Shown here one piece after another: positions 1-6,468 of a stretch of DNA of 6,741 bases (position 1 is the first letter of the stretch; every line of letters starts with the position of its first letter). The DNA is from JBGOUJ01 sp041477005 (GTDB lineage Bacteria; Acidobacteriota; Terriglobia; Bryobacterales; JACQDG01), in NCBI GenBank assembly GCA_041477005.1, contig JBGOUJ010000435.1:1-6741 (forward strand), written 5' to 3'. The notes under the pieces are model-generated. The model ran no database searches. It was not told where the DNA came from and worked only from the letters and a program-made list of their open reading frames with translations. The position numbers and the translations under genes were made by a program.

Positions 1-68
1 CAGACTGGAAACAGCAGCAGCGCCACTGCAAACAAGAGAGATATAAGAGCATGTACGAAAAGCGTTGT

Positions 69-126
69 CCGAGCCGCGCGCGTCAGCAAGCGGCCCTTCG
101 ACCGCTCCCTCACGGTCGCGGCTCGG
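69..126. repeat. Large imperfect palindrome, REP-like intergenic repeat
   Basis: Two 25-base arms (69-93 and 102-126) flank an 8-base loop (CCCTTCGA). The outer ten positions (CCGAGCCGCG against CGCGGCTCGG) and the inner CCGCT/AGCGG side pair perfectly, with about five mismatches between them. Read in frame, the right arm gives DRSLTVAAR, a string I associate with spurious translations from a dispersed intergenic palindrome in Acidobacteriota. That family assignment is from memory; the palindrome itself is directly visible. It lies outside any gene. Confidence 0.6.
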
Positions 127-133
127 AATCCAG

Positions 134-147
134 GCGTAGGGCTACGC
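134..147. repeat. Small perfect inverted repeat
   Basis: GCGTAG and CTACGC pair perfectly around a two-base centre, just eight bases beyond the large palindrome at 69-126. It may be a second module of the same repeat element. No T-run follows on either strand, so it is not a convincing terminator. Confidence 0.4.
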
Positions 148-268
148 TCGACTTCTCACTCTCACGTGGCACACCCAAACGTGGCATCGGATCGAGAGAC
201 CGTACAGACCAACGGGGCGTCACGGCGCGCGGGAGATTCCGTTCGGCTTGCGCTACGAGTCCGGAGAG

Positions 269-673
269 CTACTTCCACTCCCAGTACTTCGACGACACGT
301 CGTCGTTCGCTTCGCTCTCATGTTCGTAGACCACAGCCATGCCGTTCAACCGCGCCAGCTTCCCCGAGCCGTTCAGGAAGTAGACCGCGCCCCGGTAGCT
401 GACGCCACCGCCCGGCTTCATTTTTCCGGCGCCCTGGCCCTTCCATGTCACCATGTCGCCGTCTTTGGTGGTGATAAACCCCTGACCTTCGCCATACAGG
501 GATCCTCCCGGTTGAGCGGCCGACGAGTAACTCGCCACGTTGGCCATCTCTATGCCCAAAAGTTTGCCGGCGGTGCGTATCGTAACTTCCACCTTGGGGC
601 CGGCCGCACCCGACTCGAGTACGCGCATCCCCGTTACCTTACCTTTCTCTTCACCAATCAAATCACCCAGCAT
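269..673 (-). CDS. Conserved protein of unknown function, 134 residues
   Basis: This encodes 134 residues from ATG at 673 to TAG at 269. The start is chosen because AAAGGAGG (680-687 on the minus strand) sits six bases upstream; the frame stays open to about 799 but that extension has no such signal. There is no signal peptide or membrane segment. The protein is rich in glycine and beta-strand-like segments, with conserved-looking stretches: EEKGKVTGMRVLE (residues 8-20), SLYGEGQGFITTKDGDMVTW (58-77), YRGAVYFLNGSGKLARLNG (92-110) and a C-terminal KYWEWK. I recognise this pattern from small uncharacterised proteins of bacteria and archaea whose shape suggests a beta-barrel or lipocalin-like fold, but I know no function for them. 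It is a monocistronic gene, transcribed away from the receptor gene. Confidence 0.82.
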   Translation of the reverse strand: MLGDLIGEEKGKVTGMRVLESGAAGPKVEVTIRTAGKLLGIEMANVASYSSAAQPGGSLYGEGQGFITTKDGDMVTWKGQGAGKMKPGGGVSYRGAVYFLNGSGKLARLNGMAVVYEHESEANDDVSSKYWEWK

Positions 674-679
674 GAACAG

Positions 680-687
680 CCTCCTTT
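680..687 (-). promoter_or_regulatory. Strong Shine-Dalgarno deciding the start at 673
   Basis: The minus strand reads AAAGGAGG, six bases before the ATG at 671-673. It matches the 16S rRNA anti-Shine-Dalgarno across all eight positions and rules out the upstream in-frame starts of the longer open frame. It is the best ribosome binding site in the window. Confidence 0.85.
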
Positions 688-1109
688 GATTTGGACTTAC
701 GGCTAGCCCGGGATTTCGGTTCTGCCTTCCCGATCGGCCCATAGTATACATGGGAACACCCTGCGGGGGGTATCCCGAACGCGATCTTGACGTGGTCACC
801 GGCCAGTTGCCGGCCCCTGCTAGTTGGACGCTTGGTGAAGCACGCCGGTACCACTGGCTGCTGCTGGCAGAGAGTCATCTGACACGGCCGGTCTTTGGGG
901 CGATTCCGTGGCGGATCTGGACTCTGCCGGTGCCTGCCGGCTAGAGTTCGGCTGCTGCAGGGCGAAAACCTGGCCAAGAAAGCAGCAGGGGCGGCGAGGT
1001 GTCTGAGAAGTCTCCCCGGACTGAGCCATTCCCGGTTGGCCCTACCCCAGAACGGGTACGGTCCCCTGTCTTATGGGGTGCTGCAACGACACAGTACGCA
1101 AGAATCTTG
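688..1109. other. Long intergenic region between divergent genes
   Basis: Over 400 bases separate the 134-residue gene from the receptor promoter, with no credible gene. Open frames here are short, lack ribosome binding sites, and have proline/arginine-rich translations with no domain. Visible structure is limited to two hairpins: CCGGC/GCCGG around CAGTT (799-813), and a nine-pair stem with one bulged base around TGCCTG (922-946). Neither is followed by a T-run. No tRNA, known riboswitch or structured RNA could be recognised by eye. A decayed gene cannot be excluded. Confidence 0.5.
743..748 (-). promoter_or_regulatory. Possible -10 element for the 134-residue gene
   Basis: The minus strand reads TATACT within TGTATACTAT, one mismatch from TATAAT, and would give a leader of about 60 bases. 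No clear -35 box lies 16-18 bases upstream, where the strand is a C-run. This is a weak call based on one hexamer. Confidence 0.3.
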
Positions 1110-1137
1110 TTGAAACCGAGCCGGGCGGGTGTATACT
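1110..1137 (+). promoter_or_regulatory. Sigma70-type promoter of the receptor gene
   Basis: TTGAAA at 1110-1115 and TATACT at 1132-1137 are separated by 16 bases; each hexamer has one mismatch to consensus. Transcription would start near 1144, leaving a leader of about 79 bases before the ATG at 1223. This supports 1223 as the start, because the upstream ATG at 1073 in the same frame would not be transcribed from here. No operator or riboswitch is evident in the leader. Confidence 0.65.
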
Positions 1138-1222
1138 GCGCTCATCCGGAAGGCTGAAATGGAGATTCCGTGGGGCTGTATTCAAGAAGGCTCTCCAGAA
1201 TTCCGAGAGGGGGTCCGTATCT

Positions 1223-4200
1223 ATGCGTACAACACTTGTGGGGATTCTTATCTTGGCCGTGGGGCTGGCTCTGGTAGCCCTCCCTTCGTTCGCCCAGACA
1301 TTTGGCCAAATCACCGGCTTGGTGACCGACTCGACAGGCGGCGTGGTCGTTAACGCCGCGGTGACGGTCACTAACGCGCAAACCAGTTTCACCCGCACGG
1401 AAAATACAAACGGCGCGGGCATCTACACTTTCCCCAACCTGCTGCCGGGCCTGTACAGCGTCAAAGTGGAGATGCAGGGGTTTCAGGCCACCATCCGCAC
1501 CGGCGTCGAGCTGCAGGTGCAGCAGGTGGCCCGCCTTGACTTCCAGCTCCAGGTCGGCGCGGTGACTCAAGCGGTGGAGGTAACCGGCGGCTCTCCGCTG
1601 CTTAATACTGAGGACGCTACGGTCGGCACCGTCATCGAAAACCAGCGCATCGTCGATCTGCCGCTCAACGGCCGCAACTTTCTGCAGTTGGTGGCTCTCA
1701 GCCCGAACGTGAGCGCCGGTTTCGGCAACGGCGGCCAGTCCAGCTCGCGCCTGGGCGGCGACCGCAGCACGCAGCAGCTCTCCGTCTCGGGTAACCGCCG
1801 CGAGTGGAATTATTTCACCCTGGATGGCATGAACAACACCGAAGTGGACTTTAACACTTACCTGTTCCTGCCCTCCATCGACGCCTTACAGGAGTTCAAG
1901 GTCCAGACCGGCGTTTACTCGGCCGAGTTCGGCCGCGAGGTCGGCCAGATCAACGTCTCCACCAAAAGCGGCACCAACGAGTATAATGGCGCGGTGTTTG
2001 AGTTCCTCCGCAACAACGCTCTCGACGCTCTCCCCTTCGGTTTCACCACCAAGGTGCCGACTTCTTCGCCTTTCAAGTGGAACCAGTACGGCTTTACGCT
2101 GGGCGGGCCGATCCAGATCCCTAAGGTCTTTAACGGCAAGAACCGCCTCTTCTTCCTGGCCAACTATGAGGGCTTCCGGCTGCACAACCAGACCCAGGGC
2201 GTATATAGCGTGCCTTCCGTCGCCATGCGCGGCGGCAACTTCTCGCAGATTCTGCCCGGCACGGTCATCACCGATTTCTCAAACAACCAGCCGTTCGCGA
2301 ATAACACCCTTCCCACCTCGCGCCTGGATCCCATTTCCATTGGGCTCCTGCCGTACTACCCTGCTCCCAACCAGCCTGGTTCGAGCCTGGTCAACAACTA
2401 CCTGGCGCTGGATAACAATGTCACCAACAAGGACCAGTTCACCACGCGCGTCGACTTCGTAGAAAACGCCAAATCCACCTGGTTCGGCCGGTTTAGCTGG
2501 GCCGATGAGTACATTCTCAACCCGGCGCTTTATCTCAACGGTCATTTCACTGCCACCAGGGCCCACCAGGCGCTAATTGATAATATCCGCATTCTCAAGC
2601 CGACCCTGGTGAACGAATTCCGCTTCGGCTTCAACCACTTTTTCAACGACATCGGCGGTGAACTGAACTACCTCGTGGACCCGATCAAGCAGCTCAACAT
2701 CGGCGTGTTCGACCCGCCGCCGGCCGCCTGGGGCACTCCCTCCATCGGCATCCTCGGTTTCAACGGCTTTGGCGACGACTCCAATTCACCCTACGTCAAC
2801 CACAACTACTCTTTCCAGTGGACCGACAACGTCTCCTGGACTCATGGCACCCATGCCATCAAGTTCGGCGCCGACATCCGCCGCGACCGCTTCAACCAGG
2901 AGGGCAACCAATTCGCCCGCAGCTCGCCCAGTTTCCAAAATCAGGCCACCGGCTATGGATTTGCCGATTACATGCTGGGCTACATGCAGAGCAATGCGGA
3001 TGCTGCGGGCCTGGCTAACGTCCAGCTTCGCGCGACCAGCCAGGCTTATTACATCACCGACGCCTGGAAGGTTCGTCCTAACTTGACAGTAAGCGCCGGC
3101 CTTCGCTACGAATACGTTCCACCCTGGGGGGATAGGGGATCAAGCCGTATAAACTTGTATATCCCTTTGATCACGTCAGTGCCCAACGTCGCTGACCCGA
3201 GCCTTCATCCTGTGTTGGTGCGCGAAGGCACCGGCCCCTTCTATGAAAACATGCCAATCCGGTTCAACCCGAACGTCCCCATCGCGCGGGATGGCCGTAT
3301 GGGCGACCGGCTGGTGCAATCGGACTATACCAACTTCGCGCCGCGTTTGGGCATTGCCTGGAGCCCCAGCTCGAAGTGGACCGTGCGGCTGGGCGCCGGG
3401 ATTTTCTTCGCTCAGGACATTGGCAACACGGTGTTCGACATGGGCCGGAACTTTGTGGGCCGCCTTACGGTCACCCAAAGCAACCACAACCTCAGTTGGT
3501 CGAATCCTATTTTGGCCAACGGCGTCAACCCTTGCGGCACCGTAGCGCCGCTCGTCTGCATCTCGCAACCCTCTGTGCTGGAAAATCAATATGACCGCAG
3601 AACGCCTTACGTGGAGCAGTACGAGCTGAATATCCAACGGCAGCTCAGCAATTCGACGGCCCTCGAGGCGGGCTATCTTGGCACCCAAGGCCACCGGCTC
3701 CAGCGGTTGAACAGTCCCAACTTCACCGTTCCTGGCCCTGCGCCGCTTGCACAGCGCTACCCATTCCCCGAGTTCGGCAGTGCGACACAGGGACCGGTTA
3801 ATGCCGCTAACTCCAATTACCATTCGCTTGCCGTTAAGATCACGCGGCGCTACGCGAATGGTCTGACCATCCTGTCGGGCTACACCTTTTCGAAATCCAT
3901 CGACAACGGCAGCGGCATCCGAACGCTGGGCTCGGACCCCCTGTTTCCGCAGAACGCCTACTGCTTGTCTTGCGAACGTGGCTTGTCGGTCTTCGACCAG
4001 CGCCACCGCTTCGTGACGTCCGTGGTTTACGATCTGCCGTTCGGAAGGGGCCGCAAGTACCTTGGCCAAGGCATCGCCGGCAAGCTTATTGGCGGCTGGG
4101 CGCTGAACTCGATCGTCACGTGGACAGCCGGGTTCCCGCTGACCGTGGTACCGGGCTCCGACCGCTCACAGACTGGAAACGGCTACGACCGCACCAACGC

Positions 4201-4576
4201 TGCCGGCCCAAGTCCGAAGCTCGATAACCCGAGTCCGGCCCAGTGGTTCAATATCGCCGCTTTCTCTCTTCAGCCGCTCGGAAGCTTCGGCAACGCCGGC
4301 CGCGACGTGGCCATCGGCCCAGGCATCTTCGACTGGGACTTCTCCACGCTGAAGAACTTCTATTTCACCGAGAAGAGGTACATCCAGTTCCGGTTCGAGG
4401 CTTTCAACTTCCTGAACCATCCAAACTTCGGAGACCCGAACCTCACGTTGGGGAACAATCGCGTCGATGCCAACAACCAGCCGATCGTGGGAACCGGCGC
4501 CTTTGGAACAGTTTCCAGCACGCGCGCCGGGATCGACATGCGGGAGTTGCAGTTCAGCCTAAAGCTGATCTTCTGA
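1223..4576 (+). CDS. Oar-like TonB-dependent outer membrane receptor
   Basis: This encodes a 1117-residue outer membrane beta-barrel protein. A signal peptide occupies residues 1-24 (hydrophobic core GILILAVGLALVAL, cleavage likely at SFA|QT). A carboxypeptidase-regulatory-like beta-sandwich covers about 29-111, with the TDSTGG turn and GIYTFPNLLPGLYSV. The plug region, about 115-250, carries VDLPLNGRNF (144-153) and a LDGMNN segment. The rest is the barrel, with typical strands such as FQWTDNVSW (about 531) and HRFVTSVVYDLPFGRGRKY (about 929). It ends KLIF; the terminal phenylalanine fits the BAM assembly signal. The frame is open upstream to 1073, but ATG 1223 is chosen because it begins the signal peptide and follows the promoter and a G-rich ribosome binding site. 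Relatives include Myxococcus Oar, linked to protein export, and many paralogues in Acidobacteriota thought to handle large substrates. I see no clear TonB box. The substrate is unknown. The gene is intact. Confidence 0.95.
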   Translation: MRTTLVGILILAVGLALVALPSFAQTFGQITGLVTDSTGGVVVNAAVTVTNAQTSFTRTENTNGAGIYTFPNLLPGLYSVKVEMQGFQATIRTGVELQVQQVARLDFQLQVGAVTQAVEVTGGSPLLNTEDATVGTVIENQRIVDLPLNGRNFLQLVALSPNVSAGFGNGGQSSSRLGGDRSTQQLSVSGNRREWNYFTLDGMNNTEVDFNTYLFLPSIDALQEFKVQTGVYSAEFGREVGQINVSTKSGTNEYNGAVFEFLRNNALDALPFGFTTKVPTSSPFKWNQYGFTLGGPIQIPKVFNGKNRLFFLANYEGFRLHNQTQGVYSVPSVAMRGGNFSQILPGTVITDFSNNQPFANNTLPTSRLDPISIGLLPYYPAPNQPGSSLVNNYLALDNNVTNKDQFTTRVDFVENAKSTWFGRFSWADEYILNPALYLNGHFTATRAHQALIDNIRILKPTLVNEFRFGFNHFFNDIGGELNYLVDPIKQLNIGVFDPPPAAWGTPSIGILGFNGFGDDSNSPYVNHNYSFQWTDNVSWTHGTHAIKFGADIRRDRFNQEGNQFARSSPSFQNQATGYGFADYMLGYMQSNADAAGLANVQLRATSQAYYITDAWKVRPNLTVSAGLRYEYVPPWGDRGSSRINLYIPLITSVPNVADPSLHPVLVREGTGPFYENMPIRFNPNVPIARDGRMGDRLVQSDYTNFAPRLGIAWSPSSKWTVRLGAGIFFAQDIGNTVFDMGRNFVGRLTVTQSNHNLSWSNPILANGVNPCGTVAPLVCISQPSVLENQYDRRTPYVEQYELNIQRQLSNSTALEAGYLGTQGHRLQRLNSPNFTVPGPAPLAQRYPFPEFGSATQGPVNAANSNYHSLAVKITRRYANGLTILSGYTFSKSIDNGSGIRTLGSDPLFPQNAYCLSCERGLSVFDQRHRFVTSVVYDLPFGRGRKYLGQGIAGKLIGGWALNSIVTWTAGFPLTVVPGSDRSQTGNGYDRTNAAGPSPKLDNPSPAQWFNIAAFSLQPLGSFGNAGRDVAIGPGIFDWDFSTLKNFYFTEKRYIQFRFEAFNFLNHPNFGDPNLTLGNNRVDANNQPIVGTGAFGTVSSTRAGIDMRELQFSLKLIF

Positions 4577-4663
4577 CGCTGTTTTAACCATCCCGGCCTG
4601 GCCGGCCCTGGGAACCCAGAAACCGGGAACTGCCGCCTTACAACAGGCCGAGGAGAATCCGAA

Positions 4664-5599
4664 ATGAAGCCGATGCTGGTCTGCATTCCTGTATTGGCAG
4701 TCAGTTCTTTGTCGGCGCTGAGCGCGCAGCAGCGGGACGGCGGGGCGCCGGAGGCGATCTCCTACGCCCCCAAGCCCACCAAGCTTTCCGCCTATAACCC
4801 GCCCCAGAAGCCCCATACCAAGCTGGAAGAAGTTAAAGCCAGGCACAAGGGTCAGGCGGAGTGGTCCGAGTGGGTGATCAAGGATGATTACCTGTGGAGC
4901 CAGTACATCCAGTCGGCTCCGAGATCCAAGGTTTCCCCGCGCTTCCATCCCGACACCCGCGAGTGGTGGGTGATTCTGGACGGCGAAATCCGCTTCAACA
5001 TCGAAGGGCAGGAGCCTTTTGTAGCCCGCCGGCGCTCCATGGTCCAGGCGCCCACCCAGACCATCTACTCTATGGAAACGGTGGGTGAGAAGCCCGCCAT
5101 CCGCTATGAAGTCAATATTCCCAACGCCGCGACGCTGTTTCCCGAGCCGCCGGCAACCCAGGCGCCGGGAATCGAGTTCGTCCCGGTCCGTTTGGGCCGA
5201 CGGCCCTTTCCCTACGGCCACGACAACAAGCCGCACATCAACCTCGACGACCTGGTGGCGGCCAACCCCAATTACAGCGGCGCGCGTTTTGTGACCGACG
5301 ATCGCGCAGGCTCCAGTATCATTTACGGCTACAACAGCAAGCTGCCGCCCCTGAATGAAAAGGATCGCGGCCACTTCCACCCCGACTGCGCCGAGTCCTG
5401 GGTGATCCTGCAGGGCCAGATGCGTTACAAGATCGAGGGTCAGGAGGTCTTCATCGCCTCGGAAGGCGACGTGGTTTACGCCCCGAAGTTCACCTTCCAC
5501 GCCCCCCGGTGGTGGGGCGACGGCCCCAGTTGCCGGCTATCGATGCACGGCTACCCCACCAACCTCGCGCACCTGCGCGACGCCGTGACGCCGCACTGA
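4664..5599 (+). CDS. Exported bicupin protein
   Basis: This encodes 311 residues from ATG 4664, eight bases after GAGGAG. Residues 1-21 form a signal peptide (LVCIPVLAVSSLSALSA|QQ), so the mature protein is probably periplasmic. Two cupin domains follow. The C-terminal one has the full metal-ligand set: HFH (H237, H239), E244 and H279, matching the HxHx4Ex6G and Px4H cupin motifs. The N-terminal one aligns without gaps at an offset of 144 residues (WVILDG against WVILQG, IEGQE in both), but keeps only H95 and E100: R93 replaces the first His and Y135 the last. One functional metal site is therefore inferred. Two-domain cupins of this build accompany outer membrane receptors in Acidobacteriota as I recall; known bicupins include dioxygenases and sugar-acid or seed-storage proteins, so the reaction cannot be named. 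It follows the receptor gene by 87 bases with no clear terminator and is probably in its operon. Confidence 0.88.
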   Translation: MKPMLVCIPVLAVSSLSALSAQQRDGGAPEAISYAPKPTKLSAYNPPQKPHTKLEEVKARHKGQAEWSEWVIKDDYLWSQYIQSAPRSKVSPRFHPDTREWWVILDGEIRFNIEGQEPFVARRRSMVQAPTQTIYSMETVGEKPAIRYEVNIPNAATLFPEPPATQAPGIEFVPVRLGRRPFPYGHDNKPHINLDDLVAANPNYSGARFVTDDRAGSSIIYGYNSKLPPLNEKDRGHFHPDCAESWVILQGQMRYKIEGQEVFIASEGDVVYAPKFTFHAPRWWGDGPSCRLSMHGYPTNLAHLRDAVTPH

Positions 5600-5600
5600 T

Positions 5601-5969
5601 TCAGAGCCGGTAGACGTAGGCATCCTCAAAGACTACGTCCCCCTGATCTCGCGAAGTGGTCCAGAGGCCGCTCCTCTCCATCTCCAGCCGGATGCGCTGG
5701 AACGCACTCTCCTGGGGGCTTAACACCGAAACATCGCTCAGCGAAAGCGAGTGCGGCTGCAAGGCAGTCAGGGTTTCTTGGATGATCACGTAAGCGGCGC
5801 GCGGGCCGCTGGACTCGACGAGTGGCGTAGCGATGAACAGCCGCCAGCGAAGAAGATCGGGGATGTGATACCAGAAGGCCGCATCCATCGGCAAACGACG
5901 GCTCTCCAGGGCCGCGACAAGACGCTCCCCGTCGCCGATCAGTTGCTTTACCAGAATCGTCTTAAGCAT
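5601..5969 (-). CDS. Small protein of unknown function, partner of HEPN protein
   Basis: This encodes 122 residues from ATG 5969, which lies inside the 3' end of the HEPN gene (22-base overlap), so translational coupling is likely; a weak GGTGGAA lies about nine bases upstream. It has no signal peptide and no membrane helix. Visible pieces are an N-terminal helix (LKTILVKQLIGDGERLVAAL, 2-21), a mixed segment with aromatic residues (AFWYHIP, then RWRLFIATPLVES, 31-53), a helix (AAYVIIQETLTAL, 58-70), a strand-like SLSDVSVLSP (76-85) and a C-terminal FEDAYVYRL. The MNT nucleotidyltransferase signature (GSxxxG with DxD) that usually accompanies HEPN is absent. I recall similar small proteins beside HEPN genes in other Acidobacteriota but know no function. 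The overlap and the HEPN partner suggest an antitoxin or accessory subunit; that is inference. Confidence 0.8.
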   Translation of the reverse strand: MLKTILVKQLIGDGERLVAALESRRLPMDAAFWYHIPDLLRWRLFIATPLVESSGPRAAYVIIQETLTALQPHSLSLSDVSVLSPQESAFQRIRLEMERSGLWTTSRDQGDVVFEDAYVYRL

Positions 5970-6334
5970 TCGAGTATTCCACCCGGATCGCCTACGGCTG
6001 CCAGCATGTCGCGCGCCTTGCTCTCCGGTTTTGTCTCGTACCGACTGTTTTCATCCCAATCTTTGACGATTGTCCAGTTGACCCCGAGCGACCCGAGTTC
6101 TAGTTCCAGGCCCGCGCGCTTGGCCAGATCTTCGAGGTCGTGAGAGTAGAACTTGTTCCCGTCCCTCGGCGGAAAGTCGTACTGGTTGGTCTTCCGAGCG
6201 ATACAAGCCTTAAGTGCGCATTCCACTACATAACCAGCGAGGTAGTAGGCCGCACCAAACCGACCGGCTGCCAGCAAGGCTCGAGCATCCTCGAAGCGCT
6301 CCGTGGCGAGAGCCTGAAAATCGCTTCTATTCAC
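5948..6334 (-). CDS. HEPN domain protein
   Basis: This encodes 128 residues from GTG 6334 to TAA 5948. The start matches the family's usual beginning (MNRSDFQALATERFEDARAL), though no good Shine-Dalgarno precedes it. The whole protein is one helical HEPN domain: helix one at about 5-24, then the signature AAYYLAGYVVECALKACIAR (28-47), then SHDLEDLAKRAGL (64-76), and a C-terminal helical part with SRYE (97-100), KARDMLAAV (106-114) and ILECLRRFW. HEPN proteins are often RNases or AMPylation targets in toxin-antitoxin and defence systems. The canonical RX4-6H motif is not evident; the nearest pair is R57 and H65, seven residues apart. It could therefore be a non-nuclease HEPN, or use other residues. 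It forms an overlapping two-gene unit with the 122-residue protein downstream and diverges from gcvT. Confidence 0.88.
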   Translation of the reverse strand: MNRSDFQALATERFEDARALLAAGRFGAAYYLAGYVVECALKACIARKTNQYDFPPRDGNKFYSHDLEDLAKRAGLELELGSLGVNWTIVKDWDENSRYETKPESKARDMLAAVGDPGGILECLRRFW

Positions 6335-6345
6335 CGCCCGAGATC

Positions 6346-6351
6346 AGGATA
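6346..6351 (-). promoter_or_regulatory. Possible -10 element for the HEPN pair
   Basis: The minus strand reads TATCCT, two mismatches from TATAAT, with TTGGCC about 19 bases upstream. The hexamer ends 11 bases before the GTG, which would give an almost leaderless transcript and would fit the missing Shine-Dalgarno. This is a weak prediction. Confidence 0.25.
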
Positions 6352-6380
6352 CCACCAAAGTGGCTGCCTGGGCCAAGTCA

Positions 6381-6458
6381 GTGCGCCCCCCGCAGCACAT
6401 CCCAGCACCTCCCCGGGCCTCCGTGCCTCCCCGTGCGTTTGACACCCCCTCCGTCCCA
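6381..6458. other. C-rich divergent promoter region with short direct repeats
   Basis: The plus strand between the HEPN gene and gcvT is strongly C-rich (G-rich on the minus strand), including a run of six C. CCTCCCC occurs at 6408-6414 and 6426-6432, exactly 18 bases apart. The G-rich strand has enough closely spaced GG pairs to allow a two-layer quadruplex, but no canonical three-G motif with short loops. A regulatory role is possible but unproven. Confidence 0.3.
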
Positions 6459-6468
6459 ATGCTAGATT
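6439..6468 (+). promoter_or_regulatory. Probable promoter of gcvT
   Basis: A perfect TTGACA at 6439-6444 is followed after 18 bases by TAGATT (6463-6468), four of six matches to TATAAT. Transcription would begin near 6475, about 26 bases before the ATG at 6501. The -35 box is strong; the -10 is weak. Confidence 0.45.

Larger units (their letters stand above)
1..268. other. Left-end intergenic region without a supported gene
   Basis: No coding region is supported here. Several frames stay open, but they run straight through a palindromic repeat, give arginine- and serine-rich translations with no domain, and have no convincing ribosome binding site. The content is the large palindrome at 69-126, a small perfect hairpin at 134-147 and a short direct repeat (ACGTGGCA at 164-171 and 179-186). 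On the minus strand the first 50 bases encode a short hydrophobic run (LLFAVALLLFPV), which could be the start of a signal peptide of a gene leaving the window, but no in-frame ATG precedes it. I see no T-tailed terminator hairpin for the minus-strand gene that ends at 269. Confidence 0.6.

Noticed and set aside
1..12. The 12-mer CAGACTGGAAAC also occurs in the receptor gene at 4169-4180
   Set aside because: About one chance 12-base match is expected in a window of this size, and flanking bases do not continue the match.
1..402. Plus-strand open frames across the left end
   Set aside because: They run through a palindromic repeat and antisense to the supported 134-residue gene; there is no ribosome binding site and no domain.
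922..946. Terminator hairpin in the long intergenic region
   Set aside because: The nine-pair bulged stem is real, but TTCGGC follows instead of a T-run and there is no upstream plus-strand gene to terminate.
1073..1222. N-terminal extension of the receptor from ATG 1073
   Set aside because: The extension precedes a perfect signal peptide start at 1223, and the promoter at 1110-1137 lies inside it.
3120..3185. Locally AT-richer stretch in the receptor gene, possible insertion
   Set aside because: The frame is intact and the residues fit the usual extracellular-loop pattern of this family, so local composition alone does not support an insertion.
3176..4069. Minus-strand open frame of 297 residues inside the receptor gene
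   Set aside because: It is antisense to a clearly coding beta-barrel region, its translation is rich in Arg/Val/Ala with no domain, and it is explained by high GC at third positions of the real gene.
4577..4663. Terminator between receptor and bicupin
   Set aside because: GGCC-rich bases could form a short stem, but pairing is only four to five bases and no T-run follows.
4559..5500. Minus-strand open frame of 313 residues opposite the bicupin
   Set aside because: It is the mirror of a well-supported cupin gene, with a low-complexity Val/Gly/Arg translation and no family signature.
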